A DNA stretch of 64,000 bases, taken from an uncultured Prevotellaceae bacterium. GTDB taxonomy: Bacteria > Bacteroidota > Bacteroidia > Bacteroidales > Bacteroidaceae. Below the pieces are notes generated by a model. It ran no database searches. It saw only the letters and a program-made list of their open reading frames with translations, and was not told the DNA's origin. Positions 16,834-22,319 of the stretch are shown piece by piece. The translations under genes were made by a program, and so were the position numbers. The stretch spans positions 186,001 to 250,000 of the forward strand of contig CADAAR010000001.1 in NCBI GenBank assembly GCA_902785945.1, given 5' to 3'. How positions within the stretch are numbered: the stretch's first letter is position 1; the number at the start of each line of letters is the position of its first letter.

Positions 16834-16919
16834 TCGTGGCCAAAACCACATCTCTTTTACCCTACAAAGATACAAAAAATAATCGAGAAAACCAAACGTT
16901 TCCTCGATTATTTTCTCAT
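16834..16919 (-). promoter_or_regulatory. Promoter-leader cassette, copy 2 (smalltalk/M15 operon)
   Basis: Minus strand -33 TTTG (16896-16893), 20-bp spacer, -7 TATCTTTG (16872-16865), then a leader hairpin GTGGTTTTGGCCAC. The whole block matches the pepD cassette at 14818-14981 except for the insertion there. Confidence 0.8.
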
Positions 16920-16935
16920 AAAAATCCCCCCGTTG

Positions 16936-17241
16936 TTATACCGCCGGAGTGAGTTCTACCGTAAGGCCGAGGGCGGCGATGATGCGGTAGAAGGTCGATA
17001 CCTTGGGCTCTGTGCGTCCAGTTTCAACGCGCGAGATGTATGACTTGTTGGTACCGATTCTCGCAGCCAATTCTTCCTGAGTGATATTTGCCTTCTTTCG
17101 AGCATCTTCAATAATCTGCCCGGTAAAGAAGGCGTTGGCCCTTTCTTCAGCTGCTGCACGTTCTGGAGTGCCTTCTTTTCCAAATGCTGCATCCAACTGC
17201 GCATCCACATCAAAGATCTCCATGTTTTTTTCTTTCTTCAT
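16936..17241 (-). CDS. XRE-family antitoxin-like regulator (HigA type), without toxin
   Basis: A 101-aa protein with a C-terminal helix-turn-helix (TQEELAARIGTNKSYISRVETGR at about 54-76) and an acidic N-terminus. It resembles the antitoxins that follow RelE/HigB toxins in Bacteroidales. No toxin gene precedes it; instead a 24-aa stub starting MKRKIIAYKK overlaps its start out of frame. It may be an orphan regulator or a remnant. Start could also be the Met 7 codons later. Confidence 0.78.
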   Translation of the reverse strand: MKKEKNMEIFDVDAQLDAAFGKEGTPERAAAEERANAFFTGQIIEDARKKANITQEELAARIGTNKSYISRVETGRTEPKVSTFYRIIAALGLTVELTPAV

Positions 17242-17284
17242 ATTCTGCTTTCAGTTTCTTGTAAGCAATGATCTTCCGCTTCAT
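17210..17284 (-). pseudogene. Probable HigB/RelE toxin remnant (N-terminal stub)
   Basis: A 24-aa frame beginning MKRKIIAYKKLKAEYEE and ending inside the antitoxin gene. The first 8-9 residues resemble the N-terminus of Bacteroidales HigB-type toxins; the rest is antitoxin DNA in another frame. I infer that a deletion fused the toxin start to the antitoxin gene. The -7 box at 17290 lies 5 bp before this ATG. Confidence 0.45.
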
Positions 17285-17289
17285 GGCTG

Positions 17290-17321
17290 CAAAATTATAA
17301 AAAGTTTACTAACTGAGCAAC
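17290..17321 (-). promoter_or_regulatory. Promoter of the orphan antitoxin
   Basis: Minus strand -7 TAATTTTG (17297-17290) with a GTTG -33 element (17321-17318) 20 bp upstream. Confidence 0.6.
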
Positions 17322-17385
17322 TTTTTGCCGAAATTTTTGCTTTTTTCTTTTTCATACGCATACAATTTAAAGTTATATAAAGTTG

Positions 17386-17416
17386 TCTCACAAAGGGGAC
17401 GGTCCCTATTGTGAGA
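17386..17416. repeat. REP-like palindrome B (abuts RAYT stop)
   Basis: 31 nt, arms TCTCACAA/TTGTGAGA, core GGGGACGGTCCC. It ends one base before the transposase stop codon (17417-17419) and matches copies C and E except at one position on the opposite strand. Confidence 0.85.
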
Positions 17417-18199
17417 TTATGAAATCCTGATGTGGTGAAAACTGATGCCAGTCAATCGCACAAGTTGTCGGATGCTTGCGCCAAAATCCTTTGCACGATA
17501 AACTATGTCTGCTATACGCTCAGAAGAATATAAAGCCAGATCCTTTGGTGTACGTAATGAAAAGGTCTCACATAGGAAAGTTGATACCTCTTCATCACTT
17601 CGCCTATAACGTGTAGTATTATATTCCAGTATGACGGTCGTCTTGGGCAGCGGCTCGTTCACCAAAGCAACAAGATCGTCAAATGAAATCCTCTCAAGAA
17701 CATCCTTTTTTCTCACAATAGGGACCGTCCCTTTTGTGAGAAATTCATGCCAGCTGCTCCATTTGTAGGAGATGACATCGTTGGTAAGACCGGCAGCCAC
17801 GGGGTTCTGATGGATGTATCGTAGCAGGGTGATGAAATAGGCATCATTCTCCACCGGCTCACTTTTGAACCTGTCTTGGAAGACGTGGCCAACACGTTCG
17901 TACTTCAGATTATAATACTGCGCATACGATCCTCCGATACGTTTGATGAGCGTGGCGATGTCGTCTGATTTCTCTTTCACCAGCAGGTGTACATGATTGG
18001 TCATCATGCAATAGGCGAAGAACTGGCATCTCGGAGGCATGGGATGACCGAGTTCGTCAATGGGATTGACGGCCAGTTCAAGTAGTTTCCTGAACTTGAC
18101 GTAGTCCATCCGATCGTGAAAAATATCACTTTTGTTGATTCCGCGAAGCATGACGTGATAAACGCCGCTCATACTTTTCTTTCTTGTTTGTCTTGTCAT
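17417..18199 (-). CDS. REP-associated tyrosine transposase (RAYT, Y1/HUH family)
   Basis: A 260-aa single-domain HUH transposase of the TnpA_REP branch. The HUH motif is NHVHLLVK (His69, His71), and a catalytic Tyr is likely in SYAQYYNLKY (91-100). Family blocks FFAYCMMTNH, VFQDRFKSEPV and YIHQNPV are present. RAYTs act on REP palindromes as single-stranded DNA and usually lack IS ends. Here palindromes lie on both sides (B and D) and one (C) inside the reading frame. Start at 18199 chosen because a -7 box covers the longer start. Confidence 0.9.
   Translation of the reverse strand: MTRQTRKKSMSGVYHVMLRGINKSDIFHDRMDYVKFRKLLELAVNPIDELGHPMPPRCQFFAYCMMTNHVHLLVKEKSDDIATLIKRIGGSYAQYYNLKYERVGHVFQDRFKSEPVENDAYFITLLRYIHQNPVAAGLTNDVISYKWSSWHEFLTKGTVPIVRKKDVLERISFDDLVALVNEPLPKTTVILEYNTTRYRRSDEEVSTFLCETFSLRTPKDLALYSSERIADIVYRAKDFGASIRQLVRLTGISFHHIRIS
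17711..17741. repeat. REP-like palindrome C (inside the RAYT reading frame)
   Basis: 31 nt, identical to copy E at 24552. It is read as codons for ...LTKGTVPIVRKK... without breaking the transposase frame, although 31 is not a multiple of 3. Confidence 0.85.
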
Positions 18200-18229
18200 A
18201 GTTTCAAAGATAAAGTTAATATTACGCCG

Positions 18230-18261
18230 CAAAGATAGTGTATTTTCCAGAAACCACCAAA
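18230..18261 (-). promoter_or_regulatory. RAYT promoter
   Basis: Minus strand -33 TTTG (18261-18258), 20-bp spacer, -7 TATCTTTG (18237-18230). A second TATCTTTG occurs at 18212-18205, six bases before the ATG. Confidence 0.65.
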
Positions 18262-18294
18262 TTTTAAACAGGAAAACTTAGATTCAAACAAAAA

Positions 18295-18325
18295 TCTCAC
18301 AAAAGGGACAGTCCCCTTTGTGAGA
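18295..18325. repeat. REP-like palindrome D (between divergent genes)
   Basis: 31 nt, arms TCTCACAA/TTGTGAGA, core GGGACAGTCCC (one change in the usual GGGACGG). About 95 bp upstream of the RAYT start. Confidence 0.85.
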
Positions 18326-18359
18326 CTGACCCCACCGTGATAAAATAAGACTGAAATAG

Positions 18360-18390
18360 TTTGTATATTCAGAATAATACACTATCTTTG
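18360..18390 (+). promoter_or_regulatory. Promoter of the interrupted membrane gene
   Basis: -33 TTTG at 18360-18363, 19-bp spacer, -7 TATCTTTG at 18383-18390, ATG 4 bp later. Confidence 0.6.
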
Positions 18391-18394
18391 CAGC

Positions 18395-18802
18395 ATGAAA
18401 GTTGAAAGATTTATAAATCATGTTTATTACTCGTATGCTTCAGTTGACAGGCTACTTACTTATAACCCTGCCAGTATTGAAGCAAGAGAGAATGCCGTCT
18501 ATACTGCAACCATGACATTGTCTATTGCATTAAGCGGCTATATTTTAGGCATGCTATACGTGATTTGTCTTTTATTGATTCAGATATTGGGCATAAGCTG
18601 GAACAAGAACATGTTATTTCTAATAGCGATTATTTCAGCTTTAGTTCTACCTTTTTGACTAAGGACTGTAAAGAGTGAGGTATACAAGAAATACTTTCGC
18701 GAGTTTAGGAATAACCCGCATTACAAACAATTTCAATGGCATATTATATCTTTCTTATTCTTGGCCATAGGGATCTCAATAGATCTGTTAATACTCATAT
18801 AA
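18395..18802 (+). pseudogene. Membrane protein gene interrupted by an in-frame TGA
   Basis: The first 87 codons encode a soluble start (MKVERFINHVYYSYASVDRL) and two membrane helices ending ISALVLPF, then TGA at 18656-18658. The same frame continues without break for 47 more codons (KSEVYKKYFREFRNNPHY, then a third helix SFLFLAIGISIDLLILI) to TAA at 18800. The continuation has protein-like composition, so this is probably a recent nonsense mutation or, less likely, a readthrough. I do not recognise the family. Confidence 0.65.
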
Positions 18803-18818
18803 CATTTTTTTTACAAAT

Positions 18819-19382
18819 ATGAAAAAAGTAATTATACTATTGGCTGTACTCTCACTAGCACTTGTTTCATGTGTTATCGATTTTGCATATCCCATGTATG
18901 TAATCAACCGTACAAATGACACAATCCTGATAGGTTTTGGCCGCTACAATAACATCGATAGTACCAAGCGGTTTATGAATTCAGCACCTTGGGATACTTT
19001 AACTTCTAAAGACGATACTTTATCTTTTAATCGGGTACTAACTAAACATGTAACTCCAAATGGCGATACTTTAACTTTCTATTGGGAAGAAACAAGATTT
19101 AATGGTGGCGAAAAACTGACGATTGGCAAACATGATCTTATTCCTCCTGATTCGAGTGCAGGTTATCACGAACCACATCATCTATTTATAGACAGGCCCA
19201 ACCAGACAGGTTGCTTCTATGTCATAAAACTGGAAACAGCAAGAAAGCATACGTGGGAAGAGATCTGTCGTGACACCTTGTATGATACAATCGTAATAAC
19301 ACAGGATATGTTAAAACAAGGAAACCATTTTAATTATTGGGGAAATGACTCTGTATCAGTGGCTCAGGATGCTTATAAATAA
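18819..19382 (+). CDS. Lipoprotein of unknown function
   Basis: A 187-aa protein with a lipoprotein signal (MKKVIILLAVLSLALVSC, lipid-modified Cys18). The mature part is soluble and beta-rich, with VINRTNDTILIGFGRYNN near the start and many DTL repeats such as PWDTL, DDTL, GDTL. The family is not recognised. It lies 16 bp after the interrupted membrane gene and 29 bp before the next unknown gene, so the three form one transcription unit. Confidence 0.7.
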   Translation: MKKVIILLAVLSLALVSCVIDFAYPMYVINRTNDTILIGFGRYNNIDSTKRFMNSAPWDTLTSKDDTLSFNRVLTKHVTPNGDTLTFYWEETRFNGGEKLTIGKHDLIPPDSSAGYHEPHHLFIDRPNQTGCFYVIKLETARKHTWEEICRDTLYDTIVITQDMLKQGNHFNYWGNDSVSVAQDAYK

Positions 19383-19411
19383 ACGAAACATGTATAATTG
19401 ATATCGTACGA

Positions 19412-20476
19412 ATGAAGACAATAGAGAATGTGGATGAGGTAACAAAGGTTAATAAAAGGGGATACGACATAGCAGTTTTTGATAAGCGTAGGAGATTTCA
19501 TTCAGTAGAAGAACTTAATACATATTTTCATACGCTGGATGACGGAGATGAGACAAAAGACTATAGTGACTATCGTAACTCAACGCCGGAATTGCAGAAT
19601 TGGTTTTTTGCAATGAAAGATATAGTAAGACCCCTTAATGGTGAGTTCGTCCCTCCAGAAAGTGAGATAGGACAAAGGGCTTATCACGAAGCAGACTATG
19701 TGTTCGGACGAGAGTCAATATGGGTGGAATTTGCTTATTCAGATATGGATAGACTGTATGATACTGTAAAAGACCAAGCCCGACGCAACGATGTCGCCTT
19801 TTGGGACGTCAGCGGTACAGGTGCGGTTTTTTATCCTGACGGAACCGTCCTCCAAACCTACAAGCAACAACTATTGGACGAATACCAGCGGAAGTTCGCA
19901 GAAGAAAATGATAAGGAATTTAAGCGCCGGAATAAAATGTCGCTTCTGCTTCTGATTCCTTGGGGAATAGCAATGATTGTGTGTCTGATAACTGGGCAAC
20001 TGCTAATTGGCATGTTCGTTCTGGCATTGTTGTTTATAATTGCCTACCCAATGAACAAATGGATAGACAGAGCCCCCAAGGATGTAAAGAAGAAACTTGA
20101 TTTATGGTATCAGCAGATGGTTGAGCAACAGGCCAAAGCCTATGAAGCTGAAGAAAATCAACTCAAAGCCCAACCGATGGTATATCCAGCTTTCGAGTCT
20201 TTTGCGATGGCAGACATGGAATCGATAGTGAATGAAAAGGATGTTTGCGTGGCATTCTATGAATACTATGGCGATCATCTTTATTATATCCATTATGTAG
20301 ATGATAAAGCAAAAGAGATATTCGTTGAAAACGCAGAGAGCCATGAAATAGTTTCCCTTGACTACGACGAACTTGATGAATACTATCAGCAACTTGAAGG
20401 TTTATCGGAAATGCTTGATTCCCTTGAAGTGGCTTATGTCGGTACTATTTCAATGGAGGATTTCAAATCACTGTAA
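19412..20476 (+). CDS. Unknown protein with central membrane helices
   Basis: 354 aa. The N-terminal 160 residues are soluble (YDIAVFDKRRRFHSVEELN, then WDVSGTGAVFYPDGT) and resemble small SMI1/immunity-like cytosolic domains only in general style. Two adjacent membrane helices lie at about 176-210 (LLLLIPWGIAMIVCLI and LLIGMFVLALLFIIAY). The C-terminus is acidic. No function is assigned. The stop codon TAA (20474-20476) is part of palindrome G. Codon use is more A/T-rich than in the core genes, suggesting transfer. Confidence 0.65.
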   Translation: MKTIENVDEVTKVNKRGYDIAVFDKRRRFHSVEELNTYFHTLDDGDETKDYSDYRNSTPELQNWFFAMKDIVRPLNGEFVPPESEIGQRAYHEADYVFGRESIWVEFAYSDMDRLYDTVKDQARRNDVAFWDVSGTGAVFYPDGTVLQTYKQQLLDEYQRKFAEENDKEFKRRNKMSLLLLIPWGIAMIVCLITGQLLIGMFVLALLFIIAYPMNKWIDRAPKDVKKKLDLWYQQMVEQQAKAYEAEENQLKAQPMVYPAFESFAMADMESIVNEKDVCVAFYEYYGDHLYYIHYVDDKAKEIFVENAESHEIVSLDYDELDEYYQQLEGLSEMLDSLEVAYVGTISMEDFKSL

Positions 20477-20539
20477 TGGAGGGACGGTTCTAGCGTCTCT
20501 TCGGTAGCAAGCGGGCAGAGCCCGAGCGCTTTTGTTACA
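20472..20539. repeat. REP-like palindrome G split by a 39-nt insertion
   Basis: Left half TGTAATGGAGGGACGGTTCT (20472-20491) and right half TTTGTTACA (20531-20539) join to a 29-nt element nearly the same as copy F. The 39-nt insert (20492-20530) begins AGCG, ends CGCT and contains CGGGC-AGA-GCCCG. The stop codon of the preceding gene is in the left arm. Confidence 0.75.
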
Positions 20540-20543
20540 CAAA

Positions 20544-20566
20544 CCTCGTTGTAGCGGGGCTTTTTT
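20544..20566 (+). terminator. Intrinsic terminator after the 354-aa gene
   Basis: CCTCG/CGGGG stem (one G-T pair) with T6 following; lies just after palindrome G. Confidence 0.55.
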
Positions 20567-20642
20567 GATAGGTAAAAAGGTGAGGTCGAATTACACACTT
20601 TGAGGCTTTTGTGCAATGGGACGAAAAATAATCGGAGATTTA

Positions 20643-20674
20643 TTTGTAGTTCAAGATTATATTTTGTAACTTCG
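20643..20674 (+). promoter_or_regulatory. Promoter of the coiled-coil gene
   Basis: -33 TTTG at 20643-20646, 20-bp spacer, -7-like TAACTTCG at 20667-20674. The leader has a GCTCC/GGAGC hairpin at 20686-20701. Confidence 0.5.
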
Positions 20675-20742
20675 CAACCTTTTCGGCTCCTTTCTCGGAG
20701 CGATGTAAACATGTCGAACTAAACAAATTAAACAACTAATCA

Positions 20743-21516
20743 ATGAAAGAAGGATTAAACACAGAGGAACTGAAAGAGGCGACGCGCGAGGCACGTCGCC
20801 AGTTAATGCGTGAGCAAGAGGAATTGATGGAGAGGGCTGAGCAGTTGAAGGGTTTCATGACCACCCTCGAGACTACTGAGGAGTTGCTACAGGAGAATGA
20901 ACAACTGAAATCTGACAACGAGGCTCTGCAGAAAGAGATTGACGGACTCAATCAGCAACTTCAGGACAAAGACACACAACTGAAAGAGCTTGGCAAGTTG
21001 TCGGCCGGTGTGGCAAAGAAGTCATCGGCCGACGATGTGGCGAAGGCCATACGCATATACCTGAACACGTCGAAGCGCAAGAATCTAAGCAAGCGTGAGG
21101 CCGCGAAGACGGTACTCTTGGAACTCATCACAGCAGCGAAACTGGAGATGTCGGAGGACATCATGGAATCGCTGAGCCACTTCGACGATGAAGAGTTGAT
21201 AGACCAGTCTCAGTCGACGGGCACCGTGAACGAGAACGTAGCCGAACTGCTGACTGCCGAGGCACAGGTATTGTGGCAGCGGTTGAGGGATGCGGGATTT
21301 ATCGTGGCTGACGGTTATGCTTTAGCCGAGGGCATATCGGCCAACCAGGCTGCGTACATAGCCGACCGCATGGCCGAGAAATTACAGATCAAGAAGAAAT
21401 GGAAGCTGTTTCAGCAGCTGTGGGGCATTCCTAATCTGGCTCAGTTGGCTGGCACATGGCAGCAGACGGGCAAACTACCGCCCAGGAGCAGCGATATCGA
21501 CAAGATAATGAAATAG
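20743..21516 (+). CDS. Coiled-coil protein of unknown function
   Basis: 257 aa. Residues 5-90 form a long charged coiled coil (ELKEATREARRQLMREQEEL, ELLQENEQLKSDNEAL). The middle (98-150) is helical and lysine-rich, and the C-terminus has conserved-looking WGIPNLAQLAGTWQQTGKLP. No signal peptide or membrane segment. I recognise no family; its place at the head of the replication-type module suggests a DNA- or partner-binding role, which is inference. A perfect-palindrome terminator follows. Confidence 0.7.
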   Translation: MKEGLNTEELKEATREARRQLMREQEELMERAEQLKGFMTTLETTEELLQENEQLKSDNEALQKEIDGLNQQLQDKDTQLKELGKLSAGVAKKSSADDVAKAIRIYLNTSKRKNLSKREAAKTVLLELITAAKLEMSEDIMESLSHFDDEELIDQSQSTGTVNENVAELLTAEAQVLWQRLRDAGFIVADGYALAEGISANQAAYIADRMAEKLQIKKKWKLFQQLWGIPNLAQLAGTWQQTGKLPPRSSDIDKIMK

Positions 21517-21558
21517 ACTAAGAATCAATCAGTTAGGGTCTTATATAAGTCTTATAGT

Positions 21559-21580
21559 AGGTCTTATATAAGACCTTTTT
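21559..21580 (+). terminator. Palindromic terminator
   Basis: AGGTCTTATATAAGACCT is a perfect 18-bp palindrome followed by T5. Two weaker GTCTTATA copies precede it (21538-21557). Confidence 0.7.
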
Positions 21581-21595
21581 CTTTGTCCTTTTTCG

Positions 21596-21603
21596 TAATT
21601 TTG
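21596..21603 (+). promoter_or_regulatory. -7 box before the structured leader
   Basis: TAATTTTG; no clear -33 element 20 bp upstream. The RNA would start near 21609, 114 nt before the ATG. Confidence 0.55.
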
Positions 21604-21608
21604 CAGCA

Positions 21609-21722
21609 CCAACCGATGGGGGAAAATGGTCAAGCGTTGGACCGTAGGCCAGTCTCACTTCCCCCGTTGGGCGGAGGGCCCCTCGTGTGAGACCGAGGCA
21701 ACACCCGAACCTATTTATTAAA
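21609..21722 (+). ncRNA. Structured leader RNA candidate (possible pseudoknot)
   Basis: GC-rich leader with several compatible pairings: ATGGTC/GACCGT (21626-21631 with 21640-21645), GGGGGAA/TTCCCCC (21618-21624 with 21659-21665), and CCTCG/CGAGG (21681-21685 with 21694-21698). The loop of the last, TGTGAGAC, is complementary to GTCTCAC at 21652-21658, giving a possible pseudoknot. I do not recognise a named riboswitch. Confidence 0.5.
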
Positions 21723-22100
21723 ATGAAAAAGAACAATGAGAAATTCTGGAACAACAACACGCACCTCTGCGTGAATCTGAAAACCCAACTGCGTAGCGAC
21801 CGCTATGCCAAGACCGGCCAGAGCTATCAGGGCGTGTTGCGTCGCGACGTGTTCTGCGAGGAGTTCTGCTACGAGGATCACTTCACCTTCGTCGAGACCC
21901 TGCCCCAGCCTGCGCAGAAGCGCAACCCGCACGTTTATAACGGCCAGTACATCACCGTTACCCGCCATGCCGACGGCACCTACCGCCCGAACCTCAAGCC
22001 CATGAAGGTCGACAAGGATTTCAGCGTGGCGAAGTATGCCAGCGGCGTAGCCAACGAACTGCTCTGGGCACTAGAGGGCCTTGTAAAGAGTGAAGAGTGA
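21723..22100 (+). CDS. Unknown 125-aa protein of the replication-type module
   Basis: 125 aa, soluble, basic N-terminus (MKKNNEKFWNNN), central FCEEFCYEDHFTFVETLPQ, then PHVYNGQYITVTRHADGTYRP and a helical C-terminus (YASGVANELLWALEGL). Two conserved-looking cysteines in CEEFC. No family recognised. The start at 21723 follows the long structured leader; in-frame ATG at 21687 would lie inside a stem. It ends in AGTGAAGA-type repeats, then a nested inverted repeat and the DUF3987-like gene. Confidence 0.65.
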   Translation: MKKNNEKFWNNNTHLCVNLKTQLRSDRYAKTGQSYQGVLRRDVFCEEFCYEDHFTFVETLPQPAQKRNPHVYNGQYITVTRHADGTYRPNLKPMKVDKDFSVAKYASGVANELLWALEGLVKSEE

Positions 22101-22121
22101 AAAGTGAAGAGTGAAGAATCA
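22083..22121 (+). repeat. AGTGAAGA heptamer-like tandem repeats
   Basis: Five imperfect copies of AGTGAAGA/AAGTGAA at the end of the 125-aa gene. Similar tracts occur at 2093-2112, 23621-23651 and 40136-40165, always at gene junctions. Confidence 0.7.
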
Positions 22122-22133
22122 AAGGTCGAGTCT

Positions 22134-22280
22134 ATTACAATTACAGTTATTACAATTAAAAATAAGGTGGTCAAATACCCCTTATATATATTCATAACTA
22201 ATTGATATATAGATAGTTATATATAGAAAGAGTGAAATTTGACCCCTCGAAAATAAAACTGTAATAACTGTAATTGTAAT
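22134..22280. repeat. Nested inverted repeats, origin-like
   Basis: A perfect 21-bp inverted pair (22134-22154 and 22260-22280) made of ATTACA/GTTATTACA units encloses a second pair GGTCAAAT/ATTTGACC (22169-22176, 22237-22244) and a third ATAACTA/TAGTTAT (22194-22200, 22214-22220), with an AT-rich centre. No ORF lies here. It could be a replication or nicking site or a large regulatory cruciform. Confidence 0.7.
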
Positions 22281-22319
22281 GACAAGCCAGTCAATAATCA
22301 TCTAAATAGCAGAAAATCA

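Larger units (their letters stand above)
18229..18391. repeat. 16-bp inverted repeat joining two divergent promoters, with a REP between
   Basis: AATACACTATCTTTGC occurs on the minus strand at 18244-18229 and on the plus strand at 18376-18391. Each contains the -7 box of a divergent gene; palindrome D lies between them. Confidence 0.75.

Noticed and set aside
17417-18325. Complete insertion sequence around the transposase
   Set aside because: No terminal inverted repeats or target duplications of IS type; the palindromes are of REP kind, and the protein belongs to RAYTs, which lack IS ends.
22083-22121. Possible CRISPR or tandem-repeat array
   Set aside because: Units are 7-8 nt without unique spacers and recur at many junctions; no cas genes.
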